DNA of 62,553 nt from JBAZLV01 sp041650055 (GTDB lineage: Bacteria > Nitrospirota > UBA9217): NCBI GenBank assembly GCA_041650055.1, contig JBAZLV010000007.1, forward strand, positions 1 to 62,553, written 5' to 3'. Positions 54,444 through 62,553 of the stretch are shown here, in pieces. A program made the position numbers and the translations under genes. Under the pieces are notes generated by a model that ran no database searches, had not been told where the DNA came from, and worked only from the letters and a program-made list of their open reading frames with translations. Numbering within the stretch: the stretch's first letter is position 1; every line of letters begins with the position of its first letter.

Positions 54444-55580
54444 ATGAATTCCCCCATGGCAGACCGACCACACATTTCCTGCATTCCTGAAACTGCACAT
54501 ATTCTGGTTACCGGCGGTGCCGGTTTTATCGGATCAAATTTTATACGCTATCTGTTCGAAAAAGCGAATTTTCGCGGAACTATCGTAAATTATGACAAAT
54601 TAACCTACGCTGGAAATCTCATGAATGTAGCCGATATTCAAGAACGATTTGGTGATGCCCATTATTTCTTCGAACGAGGAGATATTTGCGATTACGAAAA
54701 ACTGATGCATGTATTCACACGGCATGAAATTACCCACGTGGTTCATTTTGCGGCTGAAAGCCATGTTGATCGTTCTATTTATGGGCCGAAAGAATTTATT
54801 GATACGAATATTAACGGCACGTTTACTCTTCTTGAAGCGTCCCGCAGGTACTGGAACGGAAAAACCGGAGTGCGATTTCATCATATCAGCACTGACGAAG
54901 TGTATGGATCGCTTGGCGATACAGGTGCATTCAGTGAAACAACGCCCTATGATCCACGAAGCCCCTATTCGGCATCAAAAGCAGGATCCGATCATTTGGT
55001 CCGCGCATATTTTCACACCTACGGCCTTCCTGTTACGATTTCGAATTGCTCGAATAATTACGGACCGTATCATTTTCCGGAAAAACTGATTCCGCTTACT
55101 ATTCTCAATGCACGAGAGGGCAAGCCTCTTCCTGTTTATGGTGAAGGAAGGAATGTTCGTGATTGGCTGTATGTGGAAGACCATTGTGAAGCAATCTGGA
55201 TGATTCTTTGCAAGGGTAGAGTCGGGGAAACCTATACTATCGGCGGGGAATGCGAGAAAAAGAATATAGAAGTGGTCAGGGAAATTTGTGCAATGCTTGA
55301 AGAACAATATCCTATTAGCCAAAATCATGCAGTAAAGAACGTGTCTCGTTATGAAGAATTAATTACTTATGTGAGTGATCGGCCAGGTCATGATATGCGT
55401 TATGCGATCAACTGCGATAAATTAAAACAAGAATTGGGCTGGAAACAGCGCTCTCCCTTTACCGACGGCCTTCGACAAACCATTGCATGGTTTTTGAAAA
55501 ATTCATCGTGGGTAAACAGCGTCCGAAGCGGTGAGTATGTAACCTGGATAGAAAAAAATTATAAAAAGAGAGAGGAATAA
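54444..55580 (+). CDS. rfbB: dTDP-glucose 4,6-dehydratase
   Basis: The 378-residue SDR enzyme has TGGAGFIGSNFIRY (NAD site), STDEVYGSLGD and YSASKAGSDHLV (catalytic Tyr-Lys). The first 18 residues precede the Rossmann fold and are longer than in most homologues. It converts dTDP-glucose to the 4-keto-6-deoxy sugar, the step between RfbA and RfbC. Confidence 0.94.
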   Translation: MNSPMADRPHISCIPETAHILVTGGAGFIGSNFIRYLFEKANFRGTIVNYDKLTYAGNLMNVADIQERFGDAHYFFERGDICDYEKLMHVFTRHEITHVVHFAAESHVDRSIYGPKEFIDTNINGTFTLLEASRRYWNGKTGVRFHHISTDEVYGSLGDTGAFSETTPYDPRSPYSASKAGSDHLVRAYFHTYGLPVTISNCSNNYGPYHFPEKLIPLTILNAREGKPLPVYGEGRNVRDWLYVEDHCEAIWMILCKGRVGETYTIGGECEKKNIEVVREICAMLEEQYPISQNHAVKNVSRYEELITYVSDRPGHDMRYAINCDKLKQELGWKQRSPFTDGLRQTIAWFLKNSSWVNSVRSGEYVTWIEKNYKKREE

Positions 55581-55589
55581 CCAGGCGAT

Positions 55590-56924
55590 ATGAAGATTTC
55601 CATCATTGGCACAGGATACGTTGGTTTGGTAACGGGCACCTGTCTTGCTGAAAGCGGCAATACTGTTCTCTGCATGGATATTGACGCCCGAAAAATTGAA
55701 TTGCTCAATGGCGGCATTATTCCTATTTATGAACCCGGCTTGGAAGAACTCATTAAACGAAATACTGCCCAGGAACGGTTAACGTTTACCACGGATATGG
55801 CGCAGGCAGTACGGAATGCTGATATTATTTTTATCGCAGTAGGCACTCCTCCTGGTGAGGACGGATCAGCTGACCTTAAATATGTGCTCGATGCAGCAAA
55901 GGAAATCGGGAAACATATGAATGGATATAAAGTCATTGTGAATAAAAGCACGGTCCCGGTAGGGACAGCGGATAAGGTCACTGCTGCTGTAAAGAAAAAA
56001 ACGCGATTTCCGTTCGATGTCGTATCGAATCCTGAATTTTTAAAAGAGGGCGCAGCTATTGAAGATTTTATGAAACCTGATCGAGTGGTCATTGGTGTTG
56101 AAAGTCCTCGTGCTGCGGCTTTGATGCAGGAATTATACGCGCCTTTTGTACGGACCGGGAAACCGATCCTGCTTATGGATATCCGGAGTTCGGAAATGAC
56201 AAAGTATGCTTCCAATGCGATGCTTGCAACAAAAATATCGTTTATCAATGAAATGGCCGTTATTTGCAGCAGCCTGGGAGCGGACATTGACCATGTTCGG
56301 AAGGGAATGGGTTTTGACCGTCGGATAGGATTTGATTTTCTGTTTCCGGGCGCTGGATATGGAGGTTCCTGTTTTCCAAAAGATGTGAAAGCGCTTGTCC
56401 GGACTGCTCACGAATTCGGAGTGGATGCAAAAATATTGAAATCTGTTGAAGCGGTCAATGACAGGCAAAAGCGACTCTTATCTGATTTAATTCTTCAGCA
56501 TTTTTGTGATAAAAAGAAAAACGGAAGGGGAGTAACGTCCAGGCCGCTTGCAGGAAAGACCATCGCTATTTGGGGACTCTCTTTTAAACCTCGTACCGAT
56601 GATATGCGGGAAGCACCTTCTGTGAAAGTCATTAGTACTCTTTTACGAGCCGGTGCAAACATTAAAGCACACGATCCTGTTGCAATGCATGAAGCACGAA
56701 AAATATTTAAAAAGCAGATCATCCTTCATGAAGACGGTTACGAAGCGCTTCGTGAGGCTGACGCATTGGCTGTTATAACCGAATGGAATGAGTTCCGTAC
56801 CCCTGATTTCCATAAAATAAAACGGTTGCTTAAAAAACCGCTTATTTTTGATGGAAGAAATATTTACAACCAGGAAGAGCTTAGAAAAATGGGATTTACC
56901 TATTATGGTATCGGAAGAAAATAA
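55590..56924 (+). CDS. ugd: UDP-glucose 6-dehydrogenase
   Basis: The 444-residue enzyme has GTGYVGLVTGTCLAE, GTPPGEDGSADL, EFLKEGAAIEDF and the catalytic Cys in GYGGSCFPKDVKAL. It oxidises UDP-glucose to UDP-glucuronate. The next gene uses this product. Confidence 0.94.
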   Translation: MKISIIGTGYVGLVTGTCLAESGNTVLCMDIDARKIELLNGGIIPIYEPGLEELIKRNTAQERLTFTTDMAQAVRNADIIFIAVGTPPGEDGSADLKYVLDAAKEIGKHMNGYKVIVNKSTVPVGTADKVTAAVKKKTRFPFDVVSNPEFLKEGAAIEDFMKPDRVVIGVESPRAAALMQELYAPFVRTGKPILLMDIRSSEMTKYASNAMLATKISFINEMAVICSSLGADIDHVRKGMGFDRRIGFDFLFPGAGYGGSCFPKDVKALVRTAHEFGVDAKILKSVEAVNDRQKRLLSDLILQHFCDKKKNGRGVTSRPLAGKTIAIWGLSFKPRTDDMREAPSVKVISTLLRAGANIKAHDPVAMHEARKIFKKQIILHEDGYEALREADALAVITEWNEFRTPDFHKIKRLLKKPLIFDGRNIYNQEELRKMGFTYYGIGRK

Positions 56925-56969
56925 TCAGTCATTCGGGGTTTTGAACAATTCCGTATTAAGGAAAAATCA

Positions 56970-57902
56970 ATGAGAATACTCGTAACCGGCGGAGCAGGAT
57001 TTTTAGGCTCCCATGTATGTGAACGACTTTTGTCAGAAAAACATGAAGTAATCTGTGCTGATAATTTTTTTACCGGAAGAAAAAAAAATATCCAGCATCT
57101 TTTAGCACATGCAGATTTTGAACTTATCCGGCATGATGTTACACGACCGCTCTTGCTCGAAGTGGACCGGATTTATCATTTAGCCTGTCCTGCATCTCCG
57201 ATTCATTATCAATATAATCCGGTTAAGACTATCAAAACGAATATTCTTGGTACGATTCACATGCTCGGGCTTGCGAAAAGAGTTCGGGGAAGAATCCTTT
57301 TTACGTCCACATCAGAAGTATATGGAGATCCTTCTGTCCATCCCCAGACTGAATCATATTGGGGAAATGTGAATCCGATCGGACTCCGGAGCTGTTATGA
57401 TGAGGGAAAACGCGCTGCAGAAACTCTGATGATGGATTATCATAGACAGAATCATGTTGATATAAAAATCGTCCGAATTTTTAATACCTATGGCCCGCGC
57501 ATGCTTGTGAATGATGGTCGGGTCGTAAGCAATTTCATTGTTCAGGCGCTTAAAAATGAAAACATTACTGTCTATGGCAATGGAACACAAACTCGTTCCT
57601 TCTGTTTCGTTACGGATCTCATTGAAGGACTGGTGAGGATGATGAATACTGAGCAGGGGACCGGTCCTGTGAACCTTGGAAATCCGGTTGAATTTACCAT
57701 CATTGATCTTGCCCGAAAAATAATCGAGATGACCGGTTCAAAATCATCCATTGTGCATAGACCACTTCCTGCCGATGATCCGGTACAACGCAGGCCGGAC
57801 ATTACACTTGCAGAAAAAAATCTTGGATGGAAACCGTCCATAGGAATCGATGAAGGCCTTGGGATCACGATTGACTATTTTAAGAAAGAACTGCTTGGTT
57901 AA
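56970..57902 (+). CDS. UDP-glucuronate decarboxylase (UDP-xylose synthase)
   Basis: The 310-residue SDR protein has TGGAGFLGSHVCERL, TSTSEVYGDPSVHPQ and SCYDEGKRAAETL (Tyr-Lys), the pattern of UDP-xylose synthases. It turns UDP-glucuronate from the preceding enzyme into UDP-xylose. Epimerases of other sugars share the fold, but YDEGKRAAE and the adjacent ugd gene favour UXS. Confidence 0.88.
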   Translation: MRILVTGGAGFLGSHVCERLLSEKHEVICADNFFTGRKKNIQHLLAHADFELIRHDVTRPLLLEVDRIYHLACPASPIHYQYNPVKTIKTNILGTIHMLGLAKRVRGRILFTSTSEVYGDPSVHPQTESYWGNVNPIGLRSCYDEGKRAAETLMMDYHRQNHVDIKIVRIFNTYGPRMLVNDGRVVSNFIVQALKNENITVYGNGTQTRSFCFVTDLIEGLVRMMNTEQGTGPVNLGNPVEFTIIDLARKIIEMTGSKSSIVHRPLPADDPVQRRPDITLAEKNLGWKPSIGIDEGLGITIDYFKKELLG

Positions 57903-57919
57903 GTAGATTACCGTTCACA

Positions 57920-58693
57920 ATGAAAAAAAATTACAGCACTGTTGGCGCAGTCATTCCTGCTCGGTTCGGTTCGACCCGTTTTCCGGGCAAATCCCTCGTC
58001 ATGATCAAGGAAAAACCCATGATTCAATGGGTGTATGAACGTACTTCCCAGTCAAGCCTGGTGAACGATGTTGTAGTGGCGACCGATGATCAGCGGATTT
58101 TTGAAGCGGTCAAATCGTTTGGCGGAAAAGCGATCATGACATCTCCTGATCATGCGACGGGAACTGACCGGATAGCAGAGGTTGTGGCGCAGGCCGACTA
58201 TGACATTGTCGTGAATGTACAAGGCGATGAACCTCTGATCCATCCTGAGATGATTGACCAGACTATAGCTCCTCTTCTTGCTGATCCTTCCATTTCCATG
58301 AGCACTCTTTGTTCCGTAATTACGGATTCAAAGGAAGCATTCGATCCGAATGTCGTGAAAGTGGTGTTCGATAAAAACGGTTTTGCGCTCTATTTCTCCC
58401 GTGCCCCTATTCCATGGGATCGGAATCACTGGACAACTTGTGCCGTGAAAAAAATAGCGGCGCTTCATGGTCCAGTGTACAAACATATCGGGCTGTATGC
58501 ATATCAAAAAGCATTTCTTCTACGATATGCCGAGCTGCCGAAAACTGATCTCGAAGGAATGGAGAAACTGGAGCAGCTTCGAGCGCTAGAACATGGTTAT
58601 CGAATCAAAACCATCGTTACCCAACATGAATCCTTTGGAGTTGACATACCTGATGATTTGAGTAAAATACTGAAGCGTCTTGAAGAATCGTAG
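57920..58693 (+). CDS. kdsB: 3-deoxy-manno-octulosonate cytidylyltransferase
   Basis: The 257-residue enzyme has VIPARFGSTRFPGKSL, VNVQGDEPLIHPEMID and YFSRAPIPWDR. It activates Kdo with CTP to CMP-Kdo for lipid A. The following pyrG gene supplies CTP. Confidence 0.95.
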   Translation: MKKNYSTVGAVIPARFGSTRFPGKSLVMIKEKPMIQWVYERTSQSSLVNDVVVATDDQRIFEAVKSFGGKAIMTSPDHATGTDRIAEVVAQADYDIVVNVQGDEPLIHPEMIDQTIAPLLADPSISMSTLCSVITDSKEAFDPNVVKVVFDKNGFALYFSRAPIPWDRNHWTTCAVKKIAALHGPVYKHIGLYAYQKAFLLRYAELPKTDLEGMEKLEQLRALEHGYRIKTIVTQHESFGVDIPDDLSKILKRLEES

Positions 58694-58702
58694 GAATATG
58701 AA

Positions 58703-60355
58703 ATGAAAAAAAATCCGAAATACATTTTTGTCACCGGCGGTGTTGTTTCTTCTCTCGGGAAAGGGCTTGCTGCAGCATCCATCGGCGCATTGCTTGAAGC
58801 ACGAGGTTTGACGGTTACTTTTCTGAAACTTGACCCCTATATCAATGTGGATCCCGGTACCATGAGCCCGTTCCAGCATGGAGAAGTGTATGTAACAGAT
58901 GATGGCGCGGAAACCGACCTTGATCTGGGGCATTATGAACGGTATACCAGCGTCATTACAGGCCAAAAGAATAATTTTACCTCGGGCAGAATTTATCACA
59001 ATGTAATAACCAAGGAACGAAGGGGAGATTATCTGGGAGGGACCGTTCAGGTGGTTCCTCATATAACGGATGAAATCAAACGTGCTGTCACTGATCTGGC
59101 GAATAACGAAGATGTGGTTATTGTCGAGATCGGCGGCACGGTCGGCGATATTGAAGGGCTTCCTTTCATCGAAGCAATTCGCCAACTTCGATATAGCCTT
59201 GGAAGAGATAATGTGCTGTATATTCATCTGACCCTTGTACCGTTTATCAAGGCAGCGGATGAACTGAAAACGAAACCAACCCAGCACAGCGTGAAGGAAC
59301 TTCTTTCAATCGGGATTCAACCCAATATTCTTCTTTGCAGAAGCGATCGGCCTCTTCCTGCTGATATGAAAAGAAAGATAGCGTTGTTTTGCAATGTAGA
59401 GGAAAATTCCGTTATCACGGCCAAGGATGTTGAAACGATCTATGAAGTCCCGCTTCAACTCCATGAGGAAGGGATCGACGATCGGATTGTCGAAGCGCTT
59501 CATCTACCTCCGTCAATGAGCGATCTTGCTTCCTGGAAAGCCATTGTGGATCGCGTGAAGCATCCCTCGCACGAAGTCACAATTGCTCTTGTAGGGAAAT
59601 ATGTTGATCTAAAAGAAGCTTATAAAAGTCTCTGCGAAGCATTGACCCACGGCGGAATCGCGAATGACGCTCATGTACATGTGTGCTGGGTTGACTCGGA
59701 AGATATTGAGAACAAGGGCGTTCAGCAGATGTTAAGCGGCATGGATGGTATCCTTGTCCCAGGCGGATTCGGCATTCGGGGTGTGGAAGGGAAAATTGCA
59801 GCAGTCACCTATGCACGGGAAAACCTGATTCCCTACTTCGGGATTTGTCTCGGTATGCAGTGTGCGGTGATCGAGGTCGCGAGAAATCTTGCGAACCTTG
59901 CTCATGCGAACAGTACTGAGTTCGATCCTCATACTCCGCACCCTGTTATTTATCTGATCGAACAATGGTACGATTATCGGAATAAAACCATCCAAAAACG
60001 AGACATTACGAGCGATAAAGGCGGGAGTATGCGCCTCGGTGCTTATCCCTGCGTTATAGAGCCAGGAACGCTGGCCTATGCATCATATGGATCAGATCAC
60101 ATATCGGAACGGCATCGCCACCGATATGAGTTCAATAATGCCTATCGTGAACTTCTGACCCAGGCAGGTCTTATTATCAGCGGGCTTTCACCGGATAAAG
60201 AGCTGGTTGAAATTGTTGAACTTCGCAAGCATCCCTGGTTTTTGGGATGCCAATCGCATCCGGAATTTACTTCGAAACCGCATAAACCGCATCCTCTCTT
60301 TACGTCATTTATTGCAGCCTCTTTAAAAAATGGCATGTCGAGAAAGAAGCCATGA
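58703..60355 (+). CDS. pyrG: CTP synthase
   Basis: The 550-residue enzyme has the synthetase domain (TGGVVSSLGKGLAAASIG) and a C-terminal glutamine amidotransferase domain with the nucleophile in FGICLGMQCAV and the His/Glu at CQSHPEF. It makes CTP from UTP and glutamine. Its place between kdsB and kdsA ties CTP supply to Kdo activation. Confidence 0.97.
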   Translation: MKKNPKYIFVTGGVVSSLGKGLAAASIGALLEARGLTVTFLKLDPYINVDPGTMSPFQHGEVYVTDDGAETDLDLGHYERYTSVITGQKNNFTSGRIYHNVITKERRGDYLGGTVQVVPHITDEIKRAVTDLANNEDVVIVEIGGTVGDIEGLPFIEAIRQLRYSLGRDNVLYIHLTLVPFIKAADELKTKPTQHSVKELLSIGIQPNILLCRSDRPLPADMKRKIALFCNVEENSVITAKDVETIYEVPLQLHEEGIDDRIVEALHLPPSMSDLASWKAIVDRVKHPSHEVTIALVGKYVDLKEAYKSLCEALTHGGIANDAHVHVCWVDSEDIENKGVQQMLSGMDGILVPGGFGIRGVEGKIAAVTYARENLIPYFGICLGMQCAVIEVARNLANLAHANSTEFDPHTPHPVIYLIEQWYDYRNKTIQKRDITSDKGGSMRLGAYPCVIEPGTLAYASYGSDHISERHRHRYEFNNAYRELLTQAGLIISGLSPDKELVEIVELRKHPWFLGCQSHPEFTSKPHKPHPLFTSFIAASLKNGMSRKKP

Positions 60356-61173
60356 CACGAGCAATACATATTAACCGGATTACCATCGGCGGGAATCACC
60401 CTTTTGTGCTGATTGCGGGACCCTGTGTGATTGAGTCTGAACAATCAACCATGGAGGCGGCAGAGCGTTTAAAGAAGATTACGGATGAGCTCGACATTCC
60501 CTTTATTTTTAAATCGTCCTTTGACAAGGCAAATCGCAGCTCAGTCAAATCTTTTCGAGGCCCCGGTATACATGAGGGTCTTCGCATATTAAACCTTGTT
60601 AAAAAAAAGTTCGAGCTTCCGATTCTCTCAGATGTCCATCGATTTGAAGAAATAGGGCATGCTGCGGAAGTTCTGGATGTTATCCAGATTCCAGCCTTTC
60701 TTTGCAGGCAAACTGATTTCGTCGTTGATGTGGCAAAAACCGGACGGGTGGTGAATATAAAAAAAGGACAGTTTCTTGCTCCCTGGGATATAAAAAACGT
60801 GGTGGAGAAGGCCGCATCATCCGGGAATCCAAATGTACTGGTCACCGAACGCGGGGTATCATTCGGATATAATAATCTGGTTGCAGATATGCGATCGCTT
60901 TCTCTTATTCGATCCTATGGATATCCAGTTATGTTCGATGCGACGCACGCAGTCCAGCTTCCCGGGGGGGCAGGGGACGCATCTTCCGGAGAACGTCAAT
61001 TTGTACCGCCTCTTGCGCGTGCCGCTGCTGCTGCTGGCATTGATGCATTGTTTATGGAAGTGCATGAGTGTCCTGACAAAGCTCTCTGCGATGGTCCGAA
61101 TATGCTGAGTCTGAATGAGCTTCCTGCACTTTTAAAACAGGTTCAAAAAATAGATAGGATTGTGAAAGAATGA
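60352..61173 (+). CDS. kdsA: 3-deoxy-8-phosphooctulonate synthase
   Basis: The 273-residue enzyme has LIAGPCVIESEQSTM, FKSSFDKANRSS, SDVHRFEEI and FDATHAVQLPGG. It condenses phosphoenolpyruvate with arabinose 5-phosphate to Kdo 8-phosphate. It overlaps pyrG and kdsD by 4 bp each. Confidence 0.96.
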   Translation: MTRAIHINRITIGGNHPFVLIAGPCVIESEQSTMEAAERLKKITDELDIPFIFKSSFDKANRSSVKSFRGPGIHEGLRILNLVKKKFELPILSDVHRFEEIGHAAEVLDVIQIPAFLCRQTDFVVDVAKTGRVVNIKKGQFLAPWDIKNVVEKAASSGNPNVLVTERGVSFGYNNLVADMRSLSLIRSYGYPVMFDATHAVQLPGGAGDASSGERQFVPPLARAAAAAGIDALFMEVHECPDKALCDGPNMLSLNELPALLKQVQKIDRIVKE

Positions 61174-62138
61174 AAAAACAGGCAAAACGAGTTTTACAGA
61201 TTGAAGCAGAAGCGGTCGCAGCGCTGATAGACCGCATTGATGAACGATTTGAACAGGCAGTGAACATGATCCTGTGCTGTAAAAGCCGTGTTGTGGTAAC
61301 CGGAATGGGGAAATCCGGTATTATTGGGAAGAAGATCGCTGCCACTCTGGCCTCGACAGGTACACCGACGCTTTTTCTTCATCCCGCGGAAGGTATTCAT
61401 GGAGACCTCGGGATGGTAACGAGGGGAGATTTGGTGATTGCATTGTCCAATAGTGGTGAGACCGAGGAAATAATTCGGATGCTGCCGTCATTTAAAAGAC
61501 TTGGTATTCAAATGATTGCGCTCACCGGCAATGTTGGATCGACTCTGGCAAAAAATTGCGACGTGGTAATTGATGTCGGAGTAAAAGAAGAAGCGTGCCC
61601 CCTCGGTCTTGCTCCCACTGCGAGCACCACGGCAACCTTGGCGATGGGAGATGCGCTGGCCGTATCCCTGTTGGATCAGAGGGGCTTCAAAGAAGAAAAT
61701 TTCGCATGTTTCCATCCAGGAGGAACACTGGGGAAAAAACTGCTGCTCCATGTTTCGGATCTCATGCATACAGGGGATTCAATTCCGCTCGTGACTGAAG
61801 AAACGATGATCAAGGATGCCATTTATGAAATTTCATCGAAGAAAATAGGCATTACGGCAGTGACGAATGAAACCGGCGGCTTGATCGGAGTGATTTCGGA
61901 TGGGGACCTTCGCCGCTGGATGGAAAAGACCGAACAGACAGGACAGAACCTTCTTGCAAAATCGGCAAAAGATATTATGACAAGAAATCCAAAAACTATT
62001 TCTAAAAATGCCCTTGCAGCAGAAGCGGTTGCTCTTATGGAAAAAAACTCCATTACTTCTCTTCTGGTTGTTTCTCCTGACATGAAGCCGGAAGGCGTGA
62101 TTCATCTTCATGACCTGCTTAAAGCCGGGGTAGTCTAG
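61170..62138 (+). CDS. kdsD: Arabinose-5-phosphate isomerase
   Basis: The 322-residue protein has an SIS domain (VVTGMGKSGIIGKKIAATLA, SNSGETEEI) followed by two CBS domains (about 205-320). It makes arabinose 5-phosphate from ribulose 5-phosphate for KdsA. GutQ and KpsF have the same design, but the kds neighbours support KdsD. Confidence 0.93.
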   Translation: MKKQAKRVLQIEAEAVAALIDRIDERFEQAVNMILCCKSRVVVTGMGKSGIIGKKIAATLASTGTPTLFLHPAEGIHGDLGMVTRGDLVIALSNSGETEEIIRMLPSFKRLGIQMIALTGNVGSTLAKNCDVVIDVGVKEEACPLGLAPTASTTATLAMGDALAVSLLDQRGFKEENFACFHPGGTLGKKLLLHVSDLMHTGDSIPLVTEETMIKDAIYEISSKKIGITAVTNETGGLIGVISDGDLRRWMEKTEQTGQNLLAKSAKDIMTRNPKTISKNALAAEAVALMEKNSITSLLVVSPDMKPEGVIHLHDLLKAGVV

Positions 62139-62163
62139 CAGAGATGATGATAGTATCCATACT

Positions 62164-62553
62164 ATGAATACCATAAAAAAAATCAACCCAAAAACCGCGA
62201 ATAAAATTAAATTGATTCTCCTTGATGTTGACGGAGTGATGACCGACGGCCGGATCATCCTGGATAACCAGGGAAATGAATTGAAAGCCTTCCATGTTCG
62301 GGATGGCCTTGGAATCAAGCTTGCCCAGCGGGCAGGAATCATTGTGGGAATTATCACGGGCAGAAAATCAGAAGTGGTTTCATTGCGGGCTAGGGAACTT
62401 GGTATCCACGAAGTCCATCAGGGAGTGGAAAACAAATTAGCGGTTTATGAATCGCTTATTCAAAAATATAACTTAACTGACGATGAGGTCGCCTATATGG
62501 GTGACGACATCGTTGATGCTGACATCTTTCAAAAGGCAGGTGTTTCTGCAACG
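62164..62553 (+). CDS. kdsC: Kdo 8-phosphate phosphatase (3' partial)
   Basis: The first 130 residues are visible before the window ends. They have the HAD motif LLDVDGVMTDG, ITGRKSEVV and the late GDDIVD. The enzyme removes phosphate from Kdo 8-phosphate, completing the route from KdsD and KdsA to KdsB. The C-terminal part is outside the window. Confidence 0.92.
   Translation, partial: MNTIKKINPKTANKIKLILLDVDGVMTDGRIILDNQGNELKAFHVRDGLGIKLAQRAGIIVGIITGRKSEVVSLRARELGIHEVHQGVENKLAVYESLIQKYNLTDDEVAYMGDDIVDADIFQKAGVSAT

Noticed and set aside
58586..59287. 233-residue open frame opposite kdsB-pyrG
   Set aside because: It is antisense to two strongly conserved genes and has no coding features of its own.

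Overview
The window comes from a Gram-negative, hopanoid-making bacterium. It carries outer-membrane functions (a LolA-like carrier, Mla lipid transport proteins, Kdo, heptose and rhamnose genes), an RpoS-like sigma factor, ClpS, and zinc-ribbon response-regulator and multi-PAS kinase proteins. That mix resembles Desulfobacterota or Nitrospirota, but I cannot fix the phylum from the sequence alone. No rRNA, insertion sequence, integrase or CRISPR array is visible.

Region 1 (1-22727) is one dense, same-strand biosynthetic cluster in which most genes overlap or almost touch. Its core matches aryl-polyene (APE) type II fatty acid/polyketide clusters: acyl/aryl-CoA ligase, LolA-like carrier, MMPL exporter, DUF3261 lipoprotein, ApeI- and ApeP-type hot-dog dehydratases, 4HBT thioesterase, ketosynthases with chain-length-factor-like partners, two ACPs, a GT2-DUF2062 glycosyltransferase and an LpxL-type acyltransferase. 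To this are added parts that canonical APE clusters do not have. The ApeP-like dehydratase is fused to a radical SAM-SPASM enzyme. There are three further radical SAM proteins of the B12-binding type, a FAD oxidoreductase, a lipoprotein polysaccharide deacetylase, a condensation-fold protein, a second AMP ligase and a second KS/CLF pair. No ketoreductase or ammonia lyase is visible; they may lie upstream of the window. This cluster is the best candidate for an undescribed system, probably a membrane-exported polyene lipid modified by radical chemistry.

Region 2 (22774-27507) holds housekeeping and regulatory genes: a rhomboid protease, a zinc-ribbon receiver protein, tRNA-Pro, the RpoS-like sigma factor, tRNA-Arg and a HemW/HemN-like radical SAM protein.

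Region 3 (27509-40598) is an outer-membrane lipid and hopanoid region. AsmA-like, mlaA and mlaC/hpnM are on the minus strand, divergent from hpnN. Then come a degenerate hpnK, a small DMT transporter, squalene-hopene cyclase, hpnH, a DUF422/CruF-like carotenoid protein and hpnG. Together they would make adenosyl- and ribosylhopane and move hopanoids to the outer membrane.

Region 4 (40895-48955) holds two sensor kinases separated by a remnant of a third kinase tail, a TIM-barrel protein, an HpnP-like B12 radical SAM protein, clpS and a YkgJ-type cysteine-rich protein.

Region 5 (49061-62553) starts with tRNA-Leu (minus) and continues as a long plus-strand LPS/surface-sugar operon: GT9, DUF3108, heptose kinase, the four dTDP-rhamnose genes, UDP-glucose dehydrogenase, UDP-xylose synthase, then kdsB-pyrG-kdsA-kdsD-kdsC, the last cut by the window end.
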